A stretch of 7,604 bases of DNA. Origin: Bacteroidota bacterium. Its GTDB lineage: Bacteria > Bacteroidota > Bacteroidia > Chitinophagales > Chitinophagaceae. The stretch spans positions 1 through 7,604 of the forward strand of contig JAFAFV010000221.1 of assembly GCA_023423285.1 (NCBI GenBank). The letters are read 5' to 3'. The notes under the pieces were generated by a model, which saw only the letters and a program-made list of their open reading frames with translations, was not told the DNA's origin and made no database searches. Shown piece by piece: positions 1 through 6,477 of the stretch. A program made the position numbers and the translations under genes. The first letter of the stretch is position 1; the number at the start of each line of letters is the position of its first letter.

Positions 1-90
1 GAAGAAGGAGATGTGTATGAAACGATTGAAGACATCTGGCCGGATTACCCTACCCAGGAAGATTTTCTTTTTAACGAAGATGAATACTAA
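1..90 (+). CDS. C-terminal end of an acidic-tailed protein of unknown function (5' end outside window)
   Basis: An open reading frame runs from the first base of the window to a TAA at 88-90, giving 29 visible residues that start EEGDVYETIEDIWPDYPT and end FNEDEY. The tail is strongly acidic and aromatic, with about eleven Asp or Glu residues, four Tyr, two Phe and one Trp, and it shows no membrane segment. It reads like a genuine coding end because a well-formed intrinsic terminator follows 22 bases after the stop. The tail looks like a conserved Bacteroidota C-terminus, but I cannot name the family from so short a piece and do not assign a function. The rest of the gene lies to the left of the window. 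Confidence 0.75.
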   Translation, partial: EEGDVYETIEDIWPDYPTQEDFLFNEDEY

Positions 91-112
91 TTAAAAACTG
101 CATATTATTCAG

Positions 113-146
113 AATGTCTCTCTGCAAAGGGAGACATTTTTATTTT
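113..146 (+). terminator. Intrinsic terminator with GCAA tetraloop after the first gene
   Basis: Bases 113-123 pair with 128-138 to form an 11-bp stem with one T-G wobble (121 with 130). The loop at 124-127 is GCAA, which fits the GNRA tetraloop rule. The 3' arm runs into TTTTTATTTT (137-146). The stem-loop sits 22 bases after the stop codon of the preceding + strand gene, so it very likely ends that transcript. On the minus strand the structure is not followed by a T tract, so it should act in one direction only. Confidence 0.88.
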
Positions 147-229
147 CAGCATCAAAACTTAATAGAAAAATAATGCTTTTTTCTTTCCTGTCTGGTAAAA
201 TTTAAATACTTTACTTACAAATATGTTCT

Positions 230-415
230 ATGGAAAATAACACGGTTATTTTGCTTGTTTTTGCTTTGTTGGCGATTCTGTTTTTCGTAATGTATTTCAT
301 GAGAAACAGAAAAGACAAGGAGGAGTTGGAAGAGCAAATCAAAGAAGATTATACAAAACCACGAGCTGACGGAACACGCAGTGAAATGGGCACGGATGAT
401 TATCCTGAGATTTAA
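230..415 (+). CDS. Small single-span membrane protein, 61 residues, function unknown
   Basis: The protein starts MENNTVILLVFALLAILFF and has one hydrophobic span at about residues 5-24. A basic stretch, RNRKDKEELEEQ (25-36), follows directly, and then a polar, acidic tail ending DDYPEI. By the positive-inside rule the charged tail should be cytoplasmic, with the extreme N-terminus outside. There is no cleavable signal peptide motif, no lipobox and no cysteine. Short proteins of this layout (one span, then a K/D/E-rich segment and acidic tail) are common in Bacteroidota genomes and are annotated only as hypothetical. The ATG has an A/T-rich leader and no Shine-Dalgarno sequence. It is a single-gene unit between a terminator upstream and a convergent gene downstream, whose stop codon it overlaps. 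The coherent hydrophobic-then-charged pattern makes it a likely real gene despite its size. Confidence 0.72.
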   Translation: MENNTVILLVFALLAILFFVMYFMRNRKDKEELEEQIKEDYTKPRADGTRSEMGTDDYPEI

Positions 416-837
416 TACCTGACCGGCCGTTTTTTAGATGTTAGGGCATAAAACAAGCTTATAATACACAAGCCGATCCAGTACAGGTAAATGCCTAAAT
501 GAAATCTTTCGCCAAGCAGGCGGTGAGACAGATCATTTCTAAAATTCGAAAAAGTAAAATACAATCCTGCCAGAAAAGCAAAGAAGAATATGAGCAGTAT
601 AATTTTCCTGAAAACGCCATTTAGCGATTTGTCTACAAAATACAAAAGCACCGTTACCATAATCATTAATGCAAAAGACACAAGCGCCGCCTGCCACCAT
701 ACTTTAAAAAATTTATACTCCTGGTAAAATAGGTTGATGCCCAATCGGCCGGCAAGCGAAACGCCTTTGGTAAGGTTGCCGGATAATATGGAAATGCATG
801 CGAGAATAAAGATCAGGAGCGGATAATTGCGTTTCAT
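412..837 (-). CDS. Four-span integral membrane protein of unknown function, 141 residues
   Basis: Four hydrophobic segments are visible at about residues 5-20, 47-68, 77-97 and 112-132. The loop between spans 1 and 2 contains GRLGINLFYQEYKFFKVWW, and the loop between spans 3 and 4 contains NDLSHRLLGERFH. The C-terminus is basic (SKKRPVRY), suggesting that it is cytoplasmic. The first segment could be an uncleaved signal anchor, since no clear cleavage site follows it. I see no catalytic motif, heme or metal ligand set, or transporter signature, and I do not recognise a characterised family. It starts at an ATG 50 bases after the stop of hpt on the same strand, so it is probably the last gene of the symporter-to-hpt operon. 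Its TAA shares the TTAA at 412-415 with the stop of the opposing small membrane protein gene. Confidence 0.78.
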   Translation of the reverse strand: MKRNYPLLIFILACISILSGNLTKGVSLAGRLGINLFYQEYKFFKVWWQAALVSFALMIMVTVLLYFVDKSLNGVFRKIILLIFFFAFLAGLYFTFSNFRNDLSHRLLGERFHLGIYLYWIGLCIISLFYALTSKKRPVRY

Positions 838-887
838 GCGCTAATGATTTGAATGAATGAAAAAGCTGGCAATTGCCGCCCCATATT

Positions 888-1424
888 CTAATCAGACAGT
901 TGGTATATATCGCCATAATTTCTACCCAGACCATCGTAATCAAGCCCGTAGCCAACCACAAATTTGTTGGGTATTACAAAGCCCACGTAATCTATAGGTA
1001 TATCGTACTGCGTCATTTCAGATTTATGCAGGAGCGCCGCAATTTTAAGAGAGCGGGGCTGCTGATGACGGAGCTTTGGTAAAAAATAATGCATGGTTTT
1101 GCCTGTATCAATAATATCTTCCAAAATGATCACGTGCTTTTGGTGCAGGTCTTCATCAAGCCCGATGGTGGTAGCCACATCCCCTGAAGATTTTAAACCT
1201 TTGTAAGAAACCAGTTTGATAAAGCAGATTTCACTTTCAATTGTAAGGTGTTTAAACATATCGGCAGCAAACATGAACGAGCCGTTCAGAACAGCTATAA
1301 AATACACTTTTTCACCCGCATAATCGGTGTTAATGGCATCTGCCATTGCTTTGATGCGTTGTTGTATCTGCGCTTCGGGCAAATAAATATCAAAATTTTT
1401 ATCGTGAACCGTGATGGTTGACAT
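888..1424 (-). CDS. hpt: Hypoxanthine phosphoribosyltransferase
   Basis: This cytoplasmic purine-salvage enzyme transfers the phosphoribosyl group of PRPP to hypoxanthine (and usually guanine), giving IMP or GMP. The 178-residue length is normal for the bacterial family. The PRPP-binding loop is clear at residues 98-110 (VIILEDIIDTGKT, with the acidic pair E102-D103). The flexible catalytic-loop start SYKG lies at 73-76. The purine-binding region reads DYVGF (145-149) with the base-contacting lysine at 154 in IPNKFVVGYGLDY, followed by GLGRNYGDIY near the end. The early segment AVLNGSFMFAADM (44-56) matches the family's PPi-binding loop. The start ATG has no Shine-Dalgarno sequence, as is usual in Bacteroidota. 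It lies 28 bases after the glucosaminidase gene and 50 bases before the four-span protein gene, probably in one transcript. Confidence 0.97.
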   Translation of the reverse strand: MSTITVHDKNFDIYLPEAQIQQRIKAMADAINTDYAGEKVYFIAVLNGSFMFAADMFKHLTIESEICFIKLVSYKGLKSSGDVATTIGLDEDLHQKHVIILEDIIDTGKTMHYFLPKLRHQQPRSLKIAALLHKSEMTQYDIPIDYVGFVIPNKFVVGYGLDYDGLGRNYGDIYQLSD

Positions 1425-1452
1425 ATGCTGTGTTGGGATGATTACTGCAGTT

Positions 1453-2436
1453 TTAATTAAGTCCTGCCTGGCTGGTTGCTAATGAGTTTGCAGCCACTTT
1501 TGCGGACGGATCCTGCAAATATAATTTTGAACCAATGGCCGGAGAAGCAAATTTAGTAAGGTTGTTGTATTTTAACAGCGATTCAAGCCGGATGCCCTGG
1601 CTTTGAGCAATGTCGTAAATACTTTCGCCCTCTTGCACTTCATAAAACTCTTTAAAGCCAATCGTTCTTTTTAATTGTAAATATACCAACTGGTCTTCTG
1701 TAGCTACATCAGCACTTGTTCTAAAGTCGTTATAGCTAAGTATTCTTTGTACCGGCACATTATATTTTTTTGCCACTTCTTCATACGCAGTGCCCTTAGT
1801 TATAAATACCACACGGGTATCGTTGATTTTAAAATCGCCCTGCGGGTAAGTAATAATTTCCTTTTTGGGCTTAGGGGTTTCTACAACCAGGTACGTTTTC
1901 ATATCGTCGGGCAATTCCATTTTTCCCAGTGCCATCAGCGTATAATCCTGCAGGTTGTATCTTTCTATGGTTTTGATGATGAGTTGCGGGTAGCGCGGGT
2001 CCGTAGCATAACCTGCTTTTTTCAGGCCATGGGCCCAGCCCTCGTAGTCCATAGGGTCCAATTCAAACAGGAATGCATAGCGCGAGCGCGTTCTTAAAAA
2101 ATCTGAATGATCAGTGTATGATTTGTCAGGGCTTTCATACTTCATAAACTTTTCATTGCGTGCATCATCATCGTGCAGTACGTAAGGGCCGGTATAGCCG
2201 GTTTTACATTTGATGCCGAAATGATTGTTGGATTTCCTTACCAGTTCGCTTTGGCCCGACATACTTTCGTGAATGCCCTGCGCCAATTTAATGGCTGCCG
2301 GAACGCCGGTGCGGTACATTTCCTGTATGGCAATGGTGCGGTAGGTTTTGATGTAATTTTCAACAACCTCTTTTTGTGCGATCGCGATGTTTATGATCAA
2401 TAAAGAAAGGATCGTCGCGCTAATTTTTTGAATCAT
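1453..2436 (-). CDS. Secreted N-acetylglucosaminidase (GH73-type) with two LysM domains
   Basis: This is a probable peptidoglycan hydrolase that cuts glycan strands during wall growth or cell separation. Residues 1-20 form a signal peptide ending IAIA before QKE, with no lipobox, so the mature protein should be periplasmic. The glucosaminidase domain spans about 25-165. It contains AQGIHESMSG with the probable catalytic E57, then KSNNHFGIKC (68-77), the DHSDFL segment (109-114) and the closing motif AGYATDPRY (141-149). Two LysM peptidoglycan-binding repeats follow, at about 207-254 and 264-307. The second is canonical (YEVQEGESIYDIAQSQ and later LLKYNNL). The first is degenerate, with ITKGTAYEEVAKKY in place of the usual GDTL core. 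The total of 327 residues fits other Bacteroidota members. It starts 12 bases after the O-methyltransferase gene. Its partnership with hpt is a recurrent Bacteroidota arrangement, from memory. Confidence 0.92.
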   Translation of the reverse strand: MIQKISATILSLLIINIAIAQKEVVENYIKTYRTIAIQEMYRTGVPAAIKLAQGIHESMSGQSELVRKSNNHFGIKCKTGYTGPYVLHDDDARNEKFMKYESPDKSYTDHSDFLRTRSRYAFLFELDPMDYEGWAHGLKKAGYATDPRYPQLIIKTIERYNLQDYTLMALGKMELPDDMKTYLVVETPKPKKEIITYPQGDFKINDTRVVFITKGTAYEEVAKKYNVPVQRILSYNDFRTSADVATEDQLVYLQLKRTIGFKEFYEVQEGESIYDIAQSQGIRLESLLKYNNLTKFASPAIGSKLYLQDPSAKVAANSLATSQAGLN

Positions 2437-2448
2437 CTTTTGAATTAA

Positions 2449-3087
2449 TTACAGTTTTCGCAATAAATAAAGCCCGTCTCTAATGGTTAAAACTACTTTC
2501 TCTATATTGGTTCTATGTTGTATAAAATTGGTAAACTCTCTGATAGCCTTTGCACTTTTTCCGTTTGGTTCTTCATCCAGCGCTTTGCCGTGAAAAAAGA
2601 TATTGTCTGCTAAGATAAATCCATTTTCTCTAATATTTGGCAAAGCAAGTTCAAAATAGTCAATATAACCCGGCTTATCGGCATCTATGAACACCAGGTC
2701 CCATGTTTCATTCAGAGTGGGTATGATGTTCGCCGCTTCGCCTGTGTGCAGCTTTATTTTAGGGTATAACGCAGATTTGATAAAAAAATTGTGTGCAATC
2801 GCAGAAGTTTCCGGCCGCGATTCGATGGTGTGTATAACACCTTGGTCATCAAGGCCCTGTGCCAGGCAAATCGCGCTGTAGCCCGTAAAGGTTCCTATCT
2901 CAAGTATACGCTTTGGCCGCAGCATGTAGCTGATCATTTTTAAAAACTGCCCCTGTACATGCCCGCTCAGCATGTGCGGTTCAGCATGCTGAGTATTGGT
3001 AAAATGCGCAATTTCGGCCAGCAGTGCATCTTCTTTTGAAGTAAATTCTTCTGCAAAAGCGGTTACCCGCGGATGAATCAGGTCCAT
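2449..3087 (-). CDS. Class I SAM-dependent O-methyltransferase (Methyltransf_3 / COMT-like)
   Basis: This cytoplasmic enzyme is predicted to move a methyl group from S-adenosylmethionine to a hydroxyl of a small, probably catechol-like substrate; the actual substrate is unknown. Motif I, which binds SAM, is ILEIGTFTGYSAICLA (61-76), followed by the acidic ribose contact at E89 in HTIESRPE. The divalent-metal ligands typical of this family are in place: D135 in VFIDADKPGY, then D161-N162 in ILADNIFFHG. The 212-residue length and absence of an insertion match bacterial single-domain members. The N-terminal HAEPHMLSGHVQGQFLKM segment forms the lid seen in relatives. The start ATG lies 15 bases after the symporter stop and the stop is 12 bases before the glucosaminidase start, so translation and transcription are likely linked. 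The neighbours do not reveal the substrate. Confidence 0.93.
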   Translation of the reverse strand: MDLIHPRVTAFAEEFTSKEDALLAEIAHFTNTQHAEPHMLSGHVQGQFLKMISYMLRPKRILEIGTFTGYSAICLAQGLDDQGVIHTIESRPETSAIAHNFFIKSALYPKIKLHTGEAANIIPTLNETWDLVFIDADKPGYIDYFELALPNIRENGFILADNIFFHGKALDEEPNGKSAKAIREFTNFIQHRTNIEKVVLTIRDGLYLLRKL

Positions 3088-3102
3088 TTCACTGCGTTTT
3101 GA

Positions 3103-4647
3103 TTAATGCACGGTACCTTGTTCTAGTTCTTCTTTGGTTACCGATTTTGAAATAAAATACAGGCCAATAAATGTCAAAAGCGCGTTCAGTATAATCAGTT
3201 CGAGGCCAATTTTATAACCGCCCAGCAAGTTGTGCTTGTTCACACCCTCATCAATAATAAAGGAAATAATGGGTGCGGCAAAGCAAACGATCGGTACCAG
3301 TTTGTCTATCGGCCTTCTTTTTACAAAAATGCCAAAGGCAAACAAACCGAGCAGCGGACCGTAAGTATAACCTGCAATTTTCAGGATCACATCAATAATG
3401 CTGCGGCTGCCAATCCAGTAAAAAATCATTACAAAAAGCAGGAACAGCGCCGCAAAAATTAAGTGAACCGTCTGGCGAAATTTTTTCTTTTTCTTTTCAG
3501 ACCAGTTTGGACGGCGGTTTATACCAGCTATATCTATACAAAATGAAGACGTGAGTGCCGTCATGGCGCCATCGGCGCTTGGAAACAATGCAGAAATGAG
3601 TGCGATGATAAAGATTACTGCCAATACCGGCGGCATATGGTGCACGGCTAATTGCGGAAAGATCTTATCACCAATTACATTTTGCCCGTCAAGCATAAAT
3701 GCTTTTGTCGTCACGCCAGCATCGTTTACTACCTGGGTAAACTGGCCACCTTCTGACTGCCCGTATAAGTACAGCAAGCCGCCCATATATAAGAACATTC
3801 CAATTACGATCAGCATAATAAAAGCCAGGGATACCATATTTTTTTTTGAATCGCGCAGATTAGTTACAGAGATGCTTTTCTGCATCATTTCCTGATCAAG
3901 CCCGGTCATGGAAAGCGTGATAAACATGCCCGCCAATATTTGCTTGGGCCAGAAAAGAGTAGAGTTCACATCAGTATGAAAAACGCGTGAAAGACCCTGG
4001 CTGCGCAGCATTTCAAAGCTTTCAGGAATGTTGATGCCCAAAGTATAGAGGATATAAATAATACCAGCAATCAGCCCCACAAGCATACCGGTGGTTTGCA
4101 GCGTATCTGTCCATACAATGGTTTTTACACCGCCTTCAAACGTGTAGAGAATGATCATGATTAAAATGATTAGCGTAGAAACCCAGAAAGGAATCCCAAA
4201 ACTGTCGAGAATAGTTGCCTGCAAGATGACAACAACAAGGTACAGCCTTGCCGTGGCGCCTAATAGCCGCGAAATGATAAAGAACCAAGCCCCTGTTTTA
4301 TAAGACATCATGCCCATACGGGTTTTAAGATAACCATAAATGGAGGTGAGTTTTAAGCGGTAATACAAAGGCAGTAAAACATAAGCGATGAGCAGATATC
4401 CAATAAAATAACCCAATACAATCTGCATATAAGCAAATGCATTCAACCCCACAGCACCCGGCACGCTCACAAACGTAACACCACTGAGTGAAGTACCGAT
4501 CATCCCAAAAGCTACCAGCATCCAGTTACTGCTTCTATTGCCAATAAAAAAAGATTCATTATTGCTGCCTTTACTAGTGCGCCACGCCACTACTAACAAT
4601 AAGATAAAATAGGCAATTACTACGGAGAAAAGGAATCCTGCGGACAT
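3103..4647 (-). CDS. Sodium:solute symporter (SSS / SLC5 family), substrate unknown
   Basis: This inner-membrane sodium-coupled uptake carrier has about thirteen hydrophobic spans in 514 residues. Family marks, numbered from the chosen ATG, include FFIGNRSSNWML (33-44) after span 1, RLLGATARLYLV (127-138), the EGGVKTIVWTDTLQ segment (171-184), and the sodium-site helix ISALFPSADGAMTALTSSF (351-369). A cytoplasmic lysine cluster SEKKKKKF lies at 383-390. The open frame can be extended eight codons upstream to a TTG at 4671. I chose the ATG at 4647 because it puts the first membrane helix right after the N-terminus, as in most SSS proteins, and needs no rare start. Solutes in this family range from sugars and sialic acid to amino acids and iodide; nothing here fixes the choice. 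It probably heads the five-gene operon. An A9 run (3839-3847) lies inside the gene. Confidence 0.92.
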   Translation of the reverse strand: MSAGFLFSVVIAYFILLLVVAWRTSKGSNNESFFIGNRSSNWMLVAFGMIGTSLSGVTFVSVPGAVGLNAFAYMQIVLGYFIGYLLIAYVLLPLYYRLKLTSIYGYLKTRMGMMSYKTGAWFFIISRLLGATARLYLVVVILQATILDSFGIPFWVSTLIILIMIILYTFEGGVKTIVWTDTLQTTGMLVGLIAGIIYILYTLGINIPESFEMLRSQGLSRVFHTDVNSTLFWPKQILAGMFITLSMTGLDQEMMQKSISVTNLRDSKKNMVSLAFIMLIVIGMFLYMGGLLYLYGQSEGGQFTQVVNDAGVTTKAFMLDGQNVIGDKIFPQLAVHHMPPVLAVIFIIALISALFPSADGAMTALTSSFCIDIAGINRRPNWSEKKKKKFRQTVHLIFAALFLLFVMIFYWIGSRSIIDVILKIAGYTYGPLLGLFAFGIFVKRRPIDKLVPIVCFAAPIISFIIDEGVNKHNLLGGYKIGLELIILNALLTFIGLYFISKSVTKEELEQGTVH

Positions 4648-4748
4648 AGTTATTAGTTTTATCAATGACAATAGAAGCGAAAATAAGCAGGAATACGCTT
4701 AAATCCGCATATTACTTTTATAAATACTTTCGAAATAATATGATTAAT

Positions 4749-6383
4749 TTATCGGCCAGCATTAAGTATTGCTGCAATTTGCATAGCTTTCTCCATATCC
4801 GGGATGCCATAACCATAAGGCAACAGCGGAGCAATGTAGCGATTTGAAGATTGTATTATGGCTGTGATCAATTCCCGGTTGGAGAGGTTGGGATAAGCTT
4901 GCCACAAACATGCCGCAAGCCCGCACATAACAGGCCCGGCAAAAGAAGTGCCGCTGCCTTGCACGGAGTTGCCCGCAAGATCAATCACGGCTGTTCGCGC
5001 ACCCAGAGCCACTACGTCTGGTTTAATGCGGCCATCAACCGTCATTCCATACGAGCTGAACGCGGCTATGTTAAGGTTCCTGTCAATAGCGCCAACGCTT
5101 AACACATCAGGCGAGTCTGCCGGGGTTCCCACAAAACGAGACTCATTGCCTGCCGATACTACTAGCACCATCCCTTTGGCCGCGCCAAACTTTGCACCTT
5201 TTGCTGCCTGTGTAGTTTTGCCATCCAAATCGCCATACACATGAGAGCGTGCCGGTGGATCGTATTCGTCATACCCCAAAGACGTGTTCACAACATCCAC
5301 ACCGGCACTGTCGGCATATTCCAATGCTGCTACCCAATAATCTTCCTCTATCGGGTATTCAGAAGATTCGTCCTCGGTCATAAATAGCCAATAACCAGCT
5401 TCTGGTGCAGTGCCTATGTAAGTTCCCGGCCGGTTTGTTGCCATGCATGATGTAACATACACGCCGTGATTGCCTGTGGCATAAGGGTCATGCTTCTCCT
5501 GCACAAATGATTTAGCACCTAAAATGTTAATGTTATTGAGAGCTGGATTGTTTTTTAAATTGGTAAAACCTGCGTCCAGCACTGCTATTTGTATGCCATT
5601 ACCTTTATAACCCGCGTTGTGTAAAAACTGCCCTTTAACAATGCTGATGTTAAACCAGGCATCCCCGTATATTTCGGGTGTATGCACGCTGCGCGGATGG
5701 GTGAAGGCTGTGGTGGCAATTTCTTTCCTAAAAAAAGTTGCCGTATCTTTTTTACCCGTCCACACCAGTTCTCCTTCCAAAACAAAAGGCAATGTTTTCA
5801 GCTTATCAAGCGTGGCAGCATCATGGCATTGAACACTTACGGTTTTTAACCATTTGCTCTTAGCTACAATTTTTCCGCCGGCATTTTCTATTTGCGAAAG
5901 GTACTGGGCAGAAATAGGTATGTCAGAAGAATCTATGGCAATGTTCATTTTGTTTCTCCTTGCAATGGCACGGGCTGAAAGATAGGATGAAGGATTACTA
6001 AGCGAATGCAGCACAGGACCTCTGTTTTTTAATACAAGCCTGTATTTATAATCAAGAGTATCATACACCACCACTTTTACTTTAGCCGAAGCGCCGCCAT
6101 TTGAAACAGTGGCGGTTATTTCTGTAGTGCCCGGCGCCAGGCCTGCTATAAAACCCTGCTGATTGACATTGGCTATTGATGTATTGGCAGATGTCCATGT
6201 AATATTTACAACAGTGGATGAATTTTTAATTGTTGCCGTAATTTGCTTTGTGTATTTTTTATCATTTGCAACATGTATTACCGAAGATGTGATCTCTATA
6301 TCGGCCGTTTGCACGGGTTGTTTGCGGCATGCGGTGCTTGCCAGAACAAGCATGATAACCCAATAACAGTAAAACCGTTTCAT
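4749..6383 (-). CDS. S8-family subtilisin-like serine protease, lipoprotein with Ig-like (BIG2) domain
   Basis: This is an exported serine protease of 544 residues when started at the ATG at 6383. The frame extends eight codons further to a GTG at 6407, but the ATG gives a proper lipoprotein signal: MKRFYCYWVIMLVLASTAC, with the lipid cysteine at 19. Residues about 27-108 form a bacterial Ig-like group 2 domain (WTSANTSIANVNQQGFIAGL, then PGTTEITATV). Residues about 112-215 look like the usual Bacteroidota subtilase prodomain (LSARAIARR, then SKWLKTVSVQ and LKTLPFVLEG). The catalytic domain follows, with all key residues: D270 in IAVLDAGF, H306 in GNHGVYVTS, oxyanion N413 in VSAGNES and nucleophile S480 in GSGTSFAGPV. 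The protein stops soon after the catalytic domain and carries no T9SS C-terminal sorting domain. The residues after the cysteine (RKQPVQ) do not resemble a clear surface-export signal, so periplasmic or surface location is open. Substrates are unknown. Confidence 0.93.
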   Translation of the reverse strand: MKRFYCYWVIMLVLASTACRKQPVQTADIEITSSVIHVANDKKYTKQITATIKNSSTVVNITWTSANTSIANVNQQGFIAGLAPGTTEITATVSNGGASAKVKVVVYDTLDYKYRLVLKNRGPVLHSLSNPSSYLSARAIARRNKMNIAIDSSDIPISAQYLSQIENAGGKIVAKSKWLKTVSVQCHDAATLDKLKTLPFVLEGELVWTGKKDTATFFRKEIATTAFTHPRSVHTPEIYGDAWFNISIVKGQFLHNAGYKGNGIQIAVLDAGFTNLKNNPALNNINILGAKSFVQEKHDPYATGNHGVYVTSCMATNRPGTYIGTAPEAGYWLFMTEDESSEYPIEEDYWVAALEYADSAGVDVVNTSLGYDEYDPPARSHVYGDLDGKTTQAAKGAKFGAAKGMVLVVSAGNESRFVGTPADSPDVLSVGAIDRNLNIAAFSSYGMTVDGRIKPDVVALGARTAVIDLAGNSVQGSGTSFAGPVMCGLAACLWQAYPNLSNRELITAIIQSSNRYIAPLLPYGYGIPDMEKAMQIAAILNAGR

Positions 6384-6414
6384 AAAAGCAAGAATTTTAA
6401 AATTCACGGTTTAA

Positions 6415-6448
6415 AAATACAAAAAGGCCGCAACTTTTTGCTACGGCC
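6415..6448 (-). terminator. Intrinsic terminator after the outer-membrane barrel gene
   Basis: On the minus strand, bases 6448-6440 (GGCCGTAGC) pair with 6434-6426 (GTTGCGGCC), giving a 9-bp stem with two G-T wobbles and an AAAAA loop. A T-rich tract follows (TTTTTGTATTTTT, 6425-6413). It begins about 30 bases after the stop of the barrel gene and ends about 30 bases before the protease start, so it should separate the two transcripts. Read on the + strand it has only A residues after the second arm's equivalent, so it is not a good terminator in that direction. Confidence 0.9.
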
Positions 6449-6477
6449 CCTGCTTTACATACTATAACAATATATTT

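Noticed and set aside
184..214. Possible promoter for the 61-residue gene (TTTC, 19 bases, then TACTTTAC)
   Set aside because: The spacing is right, but there is one mismatch in the -33 element and two in the -7 element, including the key final G; too weak to report.
417..436. CGGCCG palindrome followed by six T residues just after the 61-residue gene
   Set aside because: It resembles a terminator, but the palindrome leaves no loop and no adjoining arms pair; it encodes the basic C-terminus of the opposing gene.
713..1082. Open frames antisense to, or out of frame with, hpt and the four-span protein gene (713-961 on minus, 873-1082 on +)
   Set aside because: They overlap strongly supported genes, lack recognisable domains, and their residue composition looks like shadow translation.
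3551..3895. A 114-codon + strand frame inside the symporter gene
   Set aside because: It is antisense to conserved SSS membrane helices; the apparent hydrophobic stretches mirror the opposite strand.
4678..4685. Possible -7 promoter element for the symporter operon (TATTTTCG on the minus strand)
   Set aside because: It matches TAnnTTTG at seven of eight positions, but no TTTG-like -33 element occurs at the right spacing; such matches are common in AT-rich DNA.
4675..4700. Inverted repeat AAGCG...CGCTT upstream of the symporter
   Set aside because: It is only a 5-bp stem with a 16-base loop and no T tract; likely chance.
4851..5244. Two overlapping + strand frames within the protease gene
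   Set aside because: They lie antisense to the conserved S8 catalytic domain and show no family resemblance.
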